A DNA stretch of 24,491 nt from Desulfuromonadaceae bacterium UBA2294 (GTDB lineage Bacteria > Desulfobacterota > Desulfuromonadia > Desulfuromonadales > UBA2294). The position numbers were made by a program, and so were the translations under genes. Position 1 is the first letter of the stretch; every line of letters starts with the position of its first letter. The notes beneath the pieces were generated by a model that saw nothing but the letters and a program-made list of their open reading frames with translations, was not told where the DNA came from and did not search any database. Below, piece after piece: positions 1 through 5,873 of the stretch. The stretch spans positions 1-24,491 of the forward strand of contig DDWE01000137.1 in the NCBI GenBank assembly GCA_002345625.1. The letters are read 5' to 3'.

Positions 1-1
1 G

Positions 2-202
2 CACGGTTTGATGAGGGAGGGCAGGGTGAAACCTGCTCTCTACTCTACCCATTCTCTTCACCGCGAATGGGCCGGGTTGAAAGTGCAGGAACACAAAGCC
101 CTCAAGGGGCTAAAGAGCCAGAACCTGCGCGACCATATGAGTGAAGCAGAATTGATCTTCACCGCGCCCATGGTCAGCTGTAGCGCTCCGTCCCTGCCAT
201 GA
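2..202 (+). pseudogene. DinD/Bro-type protein remnant (truncated)
   Basis: An open frame runs in from the left edge and contains the stretch EHKALKGLKSQNLRDHMSEA followed by ELIFTA. From memory this matches the middle of DinD/Bro-N 'damage-inducible or phage antirepressor' proteins, which read roughly EHK-x-KGLK-x-NLRDHM-x-ELIFTxLGEA. The match stops at about position 165. The frame then runs through unrelated residues (PMVSC...) to a stop at 202, so the usual C-terminal part is missing. The break falls just before the 3' end of the convergent Fic gene, with which it overlaps by 29 bases. I read it as a gene cut off by insertion or deletion at the island edge. The upstream part is outside the window, so whether the N-terminus is intact is unknown. 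Confidence 0.6.
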
Positions 203-1340
203 TGATGTCTAGATAGGGCTTATAGCGAAACACTCGGCCGCGTTTTTTACCGCTCACTTCACTCAAAATGCCAAGTGTCACCAGGTTGCTTACAGCTTTG
301 CCGGCGGATGGCTTACTGATGCCAAGTTCCCGGGAGACAACTGTAATGGTGATAAACGGCCGTTGGTAGAGAAGGGCATGCAGTTGCAGGGCGCTTAATG
401 CCGCCTTTCCGAGACCGGCAATTTTCTGGCGATCGGTGGTCATCAGATCCATGATCGACTTCGCGGCATCGGTGGCCTGTTTCGATATCTCGGCGACACC
501 CAGCAAGTAATATTTAAGCCACCCTTCCCAGTCGCCATCGCGGCGCACAGCGTTTAGTCGTTCATAGTACTCCTGCCGATGCTCCTTGAAAAACAGACTT
601 AAATAGAGTAGCGGTTTTTGCAGTACCTGGTCGTGACAGAGAAGCAGGGTGATCAGCAGTCGTCCCATGCGGCCGTTGCCGTCGAGGAACGGGTGGATGG
701 TTTCGAACTGGGCATGGGCGAGGCCGGCCTTGAGCAGTGGCGGTATCGATTCGTCATGCAGGAACTTTTCCAGTTCGCCGAGGCACGGCAGTACTTCGTG
801 GGCCGGTGGCGGGACGAAAGCGGCATTACCCGGCCGGGTGCCGCCAATCCAGTTCTGAGTGGTGCGGAATTCGCCGGGGCTTTTGTGGCCGCCGCGCAGT
901 CCACGCATTAGCCGTTCGTGGATTTCACGAATCAGGCGCAGGCTGAGCGGCAGTTCACGCAGGCGTTCCAGACCATAATTCATTGCCGCGACGTAGTTGG
1001 ACACTTCCTGAATGTCGTCCGGCGAGCTTCCCCCATCAATGCCGCCTTCGTGCTCAAGCAGATCGGCCAGTGAAGCCTGTGTTCCCTCTATCTGCGAACT
1101 GAGCACCGCTTCCTTACGCACATACATGTACAGAAAGAGTTCCGGGTTGGGGAGGGTGTAGGTGCTGCCGTCCAGTCGACCAAGGGCGCGATTGGCATGT
1201 TCCATGAGTCGTCCCAGTTCGTCATCTATTTGCAGCGACGGAGTCGGCGGTAGCGGGTTTGGTACAAATGCGCTGTAGCCTTCCGGCCCTTGCTGCTGCA
1301 CGACCAGCTTCCCCCCTCGGGGCGATACTTCGCTAAACAT
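174..1340 (-). CDS. Fic family protein (class II, probable AMP transferase) with C-terminal winged helix
   Basis: 388 residues. The Fic core motif HPFLDGNGRMGR (residues 216-227) is complete, including the catalytic His216 and the phosphate-binding GNGR loop. An inhibitory helix motif of the form (S/T)xxxE(G/N) is present N-terminal to it (SSQIEG, 81-86), which marks the class II, self-inhibited architecture. Residues from about 310 to the end look like a winged helix-turn-helix (VSRELGISKPSAGKAVSNL), the common domain order for this Fic group. Known Fic proteins transfer AMP from ATP to hydroxyl side chains of target proteins; the target here cannot be told. The start is supported by CAGGAG five bases upstream of ATG. 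The gene lies at the island edge, convergent with the DinD remnant and downstream of hipA on the same strand, but has its own promoter candidate. Confidence 0.93.
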   Translation of the reverse strand: MFSEVSPRGGKLVVQQQGPEGYSAFVPNPLPPTPSLQIDDELGRLMEHANRALGRLDGSTYTLPNPELFLYMYVRKEAVLSSQIEGTQASLADLLEHEGGIDGGSSPDDIQEVSNYVAAMNYGLERLRELPLSLRLIREIHERLMRGLRGGHKSPGEFRTTQNWIGGTRPGNAAFVPPPAHEVLPCLGELEKFLHDESIPPLLKAGLAHAQFETIHPFLDGNGRMGRLLITLLLCHDQVLQKPLLYLSLFFKEHRQEYYERLNAVRRDGDWEGWLKYYLLGVAEISKQATDAAKSIMDLMTTDRQKIAGLGKAALSALQLHALLYQRPFITITVVSRELGISKPSAGKAVSNLVTLGILSEVSGKKRGRVFRYKPYLDIIMAGTERYS

Positions 1341-1427
1341 GGCGACTCCTGATAAAAGATGACTTCGTTGCGTTGTTTTTTCGGTTGCGTTAGGTAGCTT
1401 GCGTTTACTTGGGTGCAGCGTTAGTAA

Positions 1428-1456
1428 ACGATATTGGCTTAAAGTTTAATAGTCAA
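1428..1456 (-). promoter_or_regulatory. Probable sigma70 promoter of the Fic gene
   Basis: On the minus strand TTGACT (1451-1456) is followed after exactly 17 bases by TATCGT (1428-1433), about 88 bases upstream of the Fic start codon. An inverted repeat GTTTAC (about 1402-1407) and GTAAAC (about 1424-1429) overlaps the -10 and early transcribed region and could be an operator, perhaps for the protein's own winged helix. The -35 is good and the -10 only fair. Confidence 0.45.
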
Positions 1457-1644
1457 GAGCGTTAATAAATAATAATCGCTTTTTGTTTATTTACATAATC
1501 GGCAGGGGCGTAGATTTTCTCTTACGTTTCTGATCTGTGCGGGCGTTTTGCACGGGCTGCTGGACGTGCCGCCGGTGGCGGAGCTGGAATTGCGGGCGGT
1601 GAGCGGGTATGTGAATGATGCGCGGCATGAAGGGGAGGGGTGTC

Positions 1645-1762
1645 TGGAGGGGGTGTAGCGAAGGCAGGTGGCTCGCTGTTTTGTCGACATGGAAGCAAGG
1701 GCCTGGCTGCAACAGCCAGGCCCTTGGTCTTTTAAACTGCTGGAGAAAAATGGGGAGTGGCC
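1645..1762. repeat. 118-bp direct repeat, copy A (hairpin block)
   Basis: This block is matched almost without gaps by 4059-4176; by eye roughly four of five bases are identical. It begins TGGAGGGGGTGTAGCGAAGG, contains a 14-bp hairpin, then CTGCTGGAGAAAA and a G-rich end. It ends two bases before the hipA stop codon. Copies A and B bracket hipBA and the two small genes, so that roughly 2.3-kb stretch may have moved or been captured as a cassette. Alternatively both copies are a dispersed terminator-bearing repeat. Confidence 0.75.
1696..1731. terminator. Hairpin terminator candidate in repeat copy A
   Basis: CAAGGGCCTGGCTG (1696-1709) pairs perfectly with CAGCCAGGCCCTTG (1713-1726) across a CAA loop. 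On the plus strand it is followed by GTCTTTT, a short T-run. On the minus strand, where hipA is transcribed, no T-run follows. It may end transcripts in either direction; the stem is strong and the polarity uncertain. Confidence 0.5.
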
Positions 1763-1763
1763 C

Positions 1764-3041
1764 TCATTTCCCAGACTGTTGCAGCTGACGTCGCACCATT
1801 GCTGAACGCTCACGGATCAGGTCGACAATTTGTGCATAGATCGCGCATTCGCCGTAACGCGCGCTCATGCTACTGGCTGTTTTTGCGGCGTTGTCAGGGA
1901 GTGCGGCTGTCATCCGTCGCAACGTGTCGAGAACCGGCTTCGGCGAGCGGATGCCGGCTTCGGCAGCAAAGCTGACCCACGCCGCCACGTCGATCTCGCG
2001 CGGGTCGTGGCGGCCACCGATCCCCATCGCCAGCAGGCGGCTCAGGTTATAAACCCCGGTACAGACCAGATCGTAGAAAGGTGCCAGCGATGGATTGCGC
2101 CCTTGGTCGTAAAGAAGCGAAATGTTCTTAGCGTGGCCGTCGGCATTACCGATCAGGAAGTTGAACACCGCCAGCTCGACCAGGCGCAATCGGTCGAGGA
2201 GCGGGTTACGGCAGCGGCCGAGAATCTCGAAGCAGTCGGCAAAACCGGGTCCACCCTGTTCCTCGTACTTTTGTCGATAGGAGTGGCCGGTCGCCTGGCA
2301 GAGATCCTCCTGATGAATCCGCAAAACCTCTCCGCGCACGTTGACCGTACGGTCGTAGCGTGTGACCAGGTAGATGCGATTCTGATCGCCAACCCGGCGC
2401 AGAGCGACGTCGGGGACCCGCAGGCCCATTGCTTTAGCCAGGGTCATACAAAACGCTTCATTTTCGACCAGAGTCGGGAAGCGCAGGTTCGCCGGTTTGA
2501 GGATATGGGTGCTGGCGGCACCGAACAGTGGCAGGCTGATGCGGTCGTTCTCCATGCGCACCGGCAGCTTGTCCTGCCCACCCGCCAGTGACAGGCGGGT
2601 TTGTTCGTTGCCGGTAAGAAACGATGGGTCCATGATGAACGCTTCGTCGAGCAGTTGTTTGAGCTCCTCCTCGTTCAGTTGCCGGTAGGTTTCTGTTCCG
2701 GTGCCAGGCCCGGTCGGCGATACCGGAGGGTGCAGGGTCAGGGCGCCGGCGCAGTCTCCACCCAGCGCGGCCAGCAGGGCGAAGTCGTCGTCTGCGGCGA
2801 CGCGGAACTTGCCGGCGAAGTGGTCACGCAACTGCCCTTCGGGCAACAGATTGGCAAAAAAAGACCGGGAGCGTTCCGCGCTGCACGGGTCAGGTTGCAG
2901 CGGCAGGGATAGCGACAGGGGGATGGCATCAGGCCGTGCCAGCCAGTCGGGTGCGTAGACAAAGGTCATGCCGCCACTGCCATCGGCGGTCAGGGTGCCG
3001 ACCCTGGCGGCGGCGATGTTGACCTGCAGCAGTTTGGTCAT
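1764..3041 (-). CDS. hipA: HipA-type serine/threonine kinase toxin
   Basis: 425 residues from the start chosen here, close to E. coli HipA (440). The kinase landmarks are in order: a loop-type nucleotide-binding motif SLAGGQDK (residues 151-158), whose Ser151 sits where HipA autophosphorylates; HILKP with the ATP-binding lysine; NADGHAKN (299-306) with the catalytic Asp301; and FYDL with the metal-binding Asp324. HipA phosphorylates glutamyl-tRNA synthetase and induces dormancy; substrate identity here is inferred from family only. An upstream in-frame ATG at 3065 would overlap hipB. The ATG at 3041, four bases after the hipB stop, gives a natural N-terminus (MTKLLQVNI) and fits operon spacing. 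HipB is directly upstream and shares the promoter. Confidence 0.93.
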   Translation of the reverse strand: MTKLLQVNIAAARVGTLTADGSGGMTFVYAPDWLARPDAIPLSLSLPLQPDPCSAERSRSFFANLLPEGQLRDHFAGKFRVAADDDFALLAALGGDCAGALTLHPPVSPTGPGTGTETYRQLNEEELKQLLDEAFIMDPSFLTGNEQTRLSLAGGQDKLPVRMENDRISLPLFGAASTHILKPANLRFPTLVENEAFCMTLAKAMGLRVPDVALRRVGDQNRIYLVTRYDRTVNVRGEVLRIHQEDLCQATGHSYRQKYEEQGGPGFADCFEILGRCRNPLLDRLRLVELAVFNFLIGNADGHAKNISLLYDQGRNPSLAPFYDLVCTGVYNLSRLLAMGIGGRHDPREIDVAAWVSFAAEAGIRSPKPVLDTLRRMTAALPDNAAKTASSMSARYGECAIYAQIVDLIRERSAMVRRQLQQSGK

Positions 3042-3045
3042 GGTG

Positions 3046-3276
3046 TCAGTCCCGGCTGTCGGCATACAGGTCGACGCCGAGGTTGTTGAGCAGGTTCAAT
3101 ATTTTGCCGATCTCTGCGGTGGTCTTGCCGCGCTCCACTTCCGAGATGAACTTAACACTGACGCCACAAAATTCGGCCACCTGCCCCTGGGTCAGGTGCT
3201 GGGCTTTGCGCTTTTTGCGCACCAGCGCCCCCAGTTGCGCTGGACTGGTGACGGCAGTGCTGCGGTTGTTGAGCAT
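3046..3276 (-). CDS. hipB: HipB-type antitoxin, XRE-family repressor
   Basis: 76 residues from the ATG at 3276, with a Cro/CI-type helix-turn-helix (LTQGQVAEFCGVSVKFISEV) and a short C-terminal tail ending VDLYADSRD. The start is chosen because AAGGGGG lies four bases upstream. An in-frame ATG at 3297 would place that Shine-Dalgarno inside the gene. HipB proteins neutralise HipA and repress their own operon by binding palindromes around the promoter. Three such palindromes sit at 3315-3429. The stop is four bases before hipA, so translation is probably coupled. Confidence 0.92.
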   Translation of the reverse strand: MLNNRSTAVTSPAQLGALVRKKRKAQHLTQGQVAEFCGVSVKFISEVERGKTTAEIGKILNLLNNLGVDLYADSRD

Positions 3277-3314
3277 AGGGCCCCCTTGGCTATTCAAGGC
3301 TAAACGGCAGTTTA

Positions 3315-3332
3315 TTTAACCGTTCGGTGAAT
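3315..3332 (-). promoter_or_regulatory. HipB operator site 1
   Basis: TTAACCGTTCGGTGAA lies immediately downstream of the -10 element. It is an inverted copy of site 2, sharing ACCGAACGGTTAAATA when read on the minus strand. Binding here would block promoter clearance. Confidence 0.6.
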
Positions 3333-3359
3333 AATAGACAGAAAAATCGCTTTTGGCAA
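3331..3359 (-). promoter_or_regulatory. hipBA promoter
   Basis: On the minus strand TTGCCA (3354-3359) is followed by exactly 17 bases and TATTAT (3331-3336), a close match to a sigma70 promoter. It lies 54 bases upstream of the hipB start and is framed by two copies of the operator-like sequence. Confidence 0.7.
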
Positions 3360-3364
3360 CAAAT

Positions 3365-3382
3365 TATACCGAACGGTTAAAT
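3365..3382 (+). promoter_or_regulatory. HipB operator site 2
   Basis: TATACCGAACGGTTAAAT lies just upstream of the -35 element. With site 1 it brackets the promoter with about one turn of helix to spare on either side, the layout expected for autoregulation by HipB. Confidence 0.6.
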
Positions 3383-3412
3383 AGAGTGTAGTCAGGGAAA
3401 ATGTGCAGCAAA

Positions 3413-3429
3413 TTCGACCGTACGGTTAA
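3413..3429. promoter_or_regulatory. HipB operator site 3 (distal)
   Basis: TTCGACCGTACGGTTAA contains the perfect palindrome ACCGTACGGT and the same TTAA flank as sites 1 and 2. It lies about 55 bases upstream of the -35, where it could support looping or cooperative binding. Confidence 0.5.
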
Positions 3430-3496
3430 GTGTCGGAGGGGAACGGAGGGGGAGATTGACCGCGCTTTAGGCCCACTTGCGCGGGGATAAAGGATG

Positions 3497-3533
3497 TGCC
3501 GGCTGTCGAGACTTTCAGGCTTCGACAGCCGGC
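3497..3533 (-). terminator. Hairpin at the end of the small gene pair
   Basis: GCCGGCTGTCGA (3497-3508) pairs perfectly with TCGACAGCCGGC (3522-3533). The hairpin covers the stop codon of the 3515-3823 gene and separates it from the hipBA promoter. There is no T-run after the stem on either strand, so intrinsic termination is uncertain; RNA 3'-end protection is another possibility. Confidence 0.4.
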
Positions 3534-3823
3534 GGCAGGGCACTCAGGTCGGCGCGTTCGAAGCTGTGACCGTAAAAGTGCAGGACGACACCATTATCGA
3601 AAATCAGGCGTGCCCGTTTAAAGGTTGATGCCCAGTGGTCGAGCCAACGCAGCCCGTCTTCCAGGCAGACGGGCTCTGTAAACTCGTCGAAATTCTGCGC
3701 CATACACCCCGGCCCGGCGCCGAACCCGGCAGCGACGATTTTATGGTCGCAGATGGCCGCTAAAACCTGCGGCGGCACATCTCCCAGCCAGTCGATTGCC
3801 GTTGTTTTGTCAGCGGATCGCAT
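3515..3823 (-). CDS. Hypothetical protein, 102 aa
   Basis: I do not recognise this protein. It is a soluble, mixed-charge sequence with two cysteines in the first half, a GFGAGPGC turn-rich segment near residue 35 and a C-terminal LIFDNGVVLHFYGHSFERAD stretch that looks like beta strands. A GGAGG Shine-Dalgarno lies six bases upstream of the ATG, inside the end of the preceding gene, which it overlaps by 14 bases, so the two are almost certainly co-translated. It sits between hipBA and the BREX operon, inside the segment bracketed by the 118-bp repeats. A small two-gene toxin-antitoxin pair is one possible reading but nothing in the sequence proves it. Confidence 0.7.
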   Translation of the reverse strand: MRSADKTTAIDWLGDVPPQVLAAICDHKIVAAGFGAGPGCMAQNFDEFTEPVCLEDGLRWLDHWASTFKRARLIFDNGVVLHFYGHSFERADLSALPPAVEA

Positions 3824-3950
3824 CGAACACCTCCGGATTTCCGTAAATCTCGCTGATCAGCCAGTCGCGCACTTCGTCGTTAACCATGGCTTCTTCCTCC
3901 CACTGTTCAAGAAATCCGCGATCTGCATCCAGGTCCATGTCCATTTCCAT
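3810..3950 (-). CDS. Small acidic hypothetical protein, 46 aa
   Basis: The start is fixed by AAGGAGGAAGAC directly before ATG at 3950; longer in-frame upstream sequence is proline/threonine-rich and unlikely to be coding. The protein starts MEMDMDLDADRGFLEQWEEE and ends YGNPEVFDAIR, and is strongly acidic with no cysteine. It overlaps the next gene by 14 bases. Small acidic partners encoded just upstream of a larger protein are common among antitoxins and phage-type inhibitors, but I recognise no family. Confidence 0.65.
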   Translation of the reverse strand: MEMDMDLDADRGFLEQWEEEAMVNDEVRDWLISEIYGNPEVFDAIR

Positions 3951-4058
3951 GTCTTCCTCCTTAAGGTTGTTAAAGGGCTCGCGTGGATGAAGGATGCCGA
4001 ATTTAAATGATGCACTAGAGCAAGTAGTAGTGGTTTTCGGAGGGGTGGGAGTGGTTTT

Positions 4059-4176
4059 TGGAGGGGGTGTAGCGAAGGCAGTCTGCTCGCTATTTCGTCG
4101 GCATAGACGCAAGGGCCTAGCTGAAACGGCTAGGCCCTTGCTATTTTGAAGCTGCTGGAGAAAAGGGGGGGAGGCC
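4059..4176. repeat. 118-bp direct repeat, copy B (hairpin block)
   Basis: This is the second copy of the block at 1645-1762, in the same orientation and of the same length. It lies just beyond the 3' end of the BREX-side gene at 4189. Differences from copy A within the hairpin stem are mostly compensatory (see the hairpin entry), which suggests the structure has been kept while the sequence drifted. Confidence 0.75.
4110..4145. terminator. Hairpin terminator candidate in repeat copy B
   Basis: CAAGGGCCTAGCTG (4110-4123) pairs with CGGCTAGGCCCTTG (4127-4140) across an AAA loop, with one G-T wobble. Compared with copy A, a G-C pair has become A-T on both arms. It lies downstream of the last gene of the BREX run and could end that transcript. 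A weak T-run (CTATTTT) is present only on the plus strand. Confidence 0.5.
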
Positions 4177-4188
4177 TGAATTGCTACT

Positions 4189-4398
4189 TCATCCGAACAA
4201 CGTACAGCCTTGCCGTTTAAATCCCTCGATCATCTCTTTAAGTTCCTCTTCCGTCGTCTCGAAATACGCAGCCAAACACGTCAGGCACATCATCCGTTCA
4301 ATCTGCCGATGGATCAGTTTCTTATTAAGTCCAATATCATTTTTAGTAAGCTTCAATCTTTCGCAATAAGCACAATTGATTTGTTTCCCTCCGCTCAT
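4189..4398 (-). CDS. Small protein with two CxxC pairs, last gene of the BREX run
   Basis: 69 residues. CAYC near the N-terminus (residues 9-12) and CLTC (38-41) form two CxxC pairs separated by a charged helix, typical of a small zinc-binding fold; a fifth cysteine lies near the C-terminus. The ATG overlaps the brxL stop as ATGA, and GAGGT lies a few bases upstream, so it is translated with brxL. I do not recognise a named family. Its position makes a BREX accessory role likely by inference, for example a nucleic-acid-binding or inhibitor protein. It has the lower GC of the BREX genes rather than that of the flanking chromosome. Confidence 0.75.
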   Translation of the reverse strand: MSGGKQINCAYCERLKLTKNDIGLNKKLIHRQIERMMCLTCLAAYFETTEEELKEMIEGFKRQGCTLFG

Positions 4399-5852
4399 TG
4401 GTCTACCTCGCGTAACGTGTATGCGGCCACGTTCTTCCCTCCGAATTCAAGCGGGTCGATCTTTTGCAACTGCTGTCGGATCACCGTGCGCATCTGCACG
4501 GCGGGACGCAGACAGTATCGCTTGAACTCCCCCTTATCTATTTTGTTCGGCTCTGTGACATGGGGAAACAGTAATTTAAGGTAGGCTGTGCATAACCTTA
4601 AAACTGCTTCCGTGTCGCGGGTGTCTGCCCCGGAAGGGTAGTCCACCAGCATTTCGACGACATGTCGGTAAATCATTGTTTCCGACGACTGGCGAAGCAA
4701 ATGCATGATTTCTGAAAAATACTCAGTGTTCAGAGCCCAACCGTTGATTTTCAGATTCTCATTCATTCGAGGGATGTCGCGTCCCCGGATAAAGCCGTGG
4801 AACCGGTCCAGTAGTGCTGACTCGTGAAACACTTCTGGCAGCCTTTGGAACATATCTCTGGTTTCGTCCATCTCTGTTTGAGGGATGTTCCCCAACAGGA
4901 TGACACCGGCTCCGCCAATGATACGGTTCTTCCCAACCGTGATCTCCCCACTTTCCATGTAGGCTTTCATTCCGCCCTGCATCTCGCTTGGGTCGTGGAA
5001 CTTGATCGACTGGATTTCGTCCAGCGCTACAAAGTCGTTCGACGCAATCAGTCCGGGGCTTTTCCCATTGATATCGCCGAACATCTTCGCCCGCGTCAGC
5101 GTTCCCCCGCTGACCAGCCACCCGTATTTCCCGACCTGTCCGAACATATATGACTTGCCGGTTCCCTTGGGTGCCAGCTCCACAAGATTCAGGCGCGGTT
5201 CTATGAACGGGAGCAGGCGCGTTAACACGGTGTGTTTCTGCACCCAGTCTTCGTATCCCTCCGGGTTGTAGTCGATCGCTCCCAACAGAACGTCGATCCA
5301 CTCCTCGGTAGTGAACTGACTGCGGGCATCTCTATAGGCGTCTAGGTCAATCGTATACGGGCAGAAATTCTTGTACTCTAATAGCGTGAAGTATCCTCTC
5401 GGATTCTCTCCATCCGGGCCGCGGTACCCCAATTGTACCAATCCCCAGCCCCCAGCTGTTTTCACGACATCCTCTTTGATTCGGTTCCAGATATAATCCT
5501 CGACCAACGTTTCCGAATGACCCAAACCTAATTCCGGAATCGCAAAAGTGTACTCGTCGGATCGCACGTTGAATTGGATTTCTATTTTGGCTAGAAACTT
5601 TTTCGTAAGCCCCTCACTACGGGCGGTGTCCTTCAATTCCAGCAAATTCTCACGGCGCGGTATAATTTCGTAAATATATTTACGCAATGCCTCGGCATCG
5701 TGGATTTTTCCGTCCGATTCCGCCTTGCGCTTCAGAATCCAGTCCCGCAAAAACGACGGAATCGAGGCTACTTTGAAGATCGCCACAATGTTCGGGTCCT
5801 TGAAGACCGTCGTGTCCGGGAATGCCTCCCGCAGTTTTTCTGTATTGATCAT
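4395..5852 (-). CDS. brxL: BREX protein BrxL, short form with AAA+ ATPase domain
   Basis: 485 residues. It has an N-terminal DNA-binding-like region, then Walker A APKGTGKS (227-234), Walker B FVALDEI (274-280), a sensor-like ILLGNIPQ segment and ALLDRFHGFIRGRDIPR, which carries an arginine-finger candidate. This order is that of the Lon-like BrxL family. The type 1 protein is longer (about 680 residues) and has a C-terminal Lon-protease-like domain. Here the protein ends soon after the AAA+ lid, so no protease domain is present. Known BrxL forms ring assemblies on DNA and is needed for phage restriction. GAGGGG lies seven bases upstream of the ATG; the gap after pglZ is 21 bases. Confidence 0.9.
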   Translation of the reverse strand: MINTEKLREAFPDTTVFKDPNIVAIFKVASIPSFLRDWILKRKAESDGKIHDAEALRKYIYEIIPRRENLLELKDTARSEGLTKKFLAKIEIQFNVRSDEYTFAIPELGLGHSETLVEDYIWNRIKEDVVKTAGGWGLVQLGYRGPDGENPRGYFTLLEYKNFCPYTIDLDAYRDARSQFTTEEWIDVLLGAIDYNPEGYEDWVQKHTVLTRLLPFIEPRLNLVELAPKGTGKSYMFGQVGKYGWLVSGGTLTRAKMFGDINGKSPGLIASNDFVALDEIQSIKFHDPSEMQGGMKAYMESGEITVGKNRIIGGAGVILLGNIPQTEMDETRDMFQRLPEVFHESALLDRFHGFIRGRDIPRMNENLKINGWALNTEYFSEIMHLLRQSSETMIYRHVVEMLVDYPSGADTRDTEAVLRLCTAYLKLLFPHVTEPNKIDKGEFKRYCLRPAVQMRTVIRQQLQKIDPLEFGGKNVAAYTLREVDQ

Positions 5853-5873
5853 GGTTTATTCCCCTCGTTAAAA

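Larger units (their letters stand above)
1341..1763. other. Gene-poor stretch between fic and hipA
   Basis: This stretch holds the Fic promoter (1428-1456), a plus-strand open segment at 1476-1658 with coding-like third-position G bias but no credible start, and repeat block A (1645-1762) with its hairpin. I see no complete gene. The open segment ends LRAVSGYVNDARHEGEG and so on to a TAG that lies inside the repeat block. It could be the tail of an eroded gene, which I do not recognise. Confidence 0.5.

Noticed and set aside
1830..2591. 253-codon plus-strand frame opposite hipA
   Set aside because: hipA is certain from its kinase motifs; this is its shadow.
1645..4176. Integron attC sites at the 118-bp blocks
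   Set aside because: No RYYYAAC/GTTRRRY core pair and no integron integrase; the block is a simple hairpin with conserved flanks.
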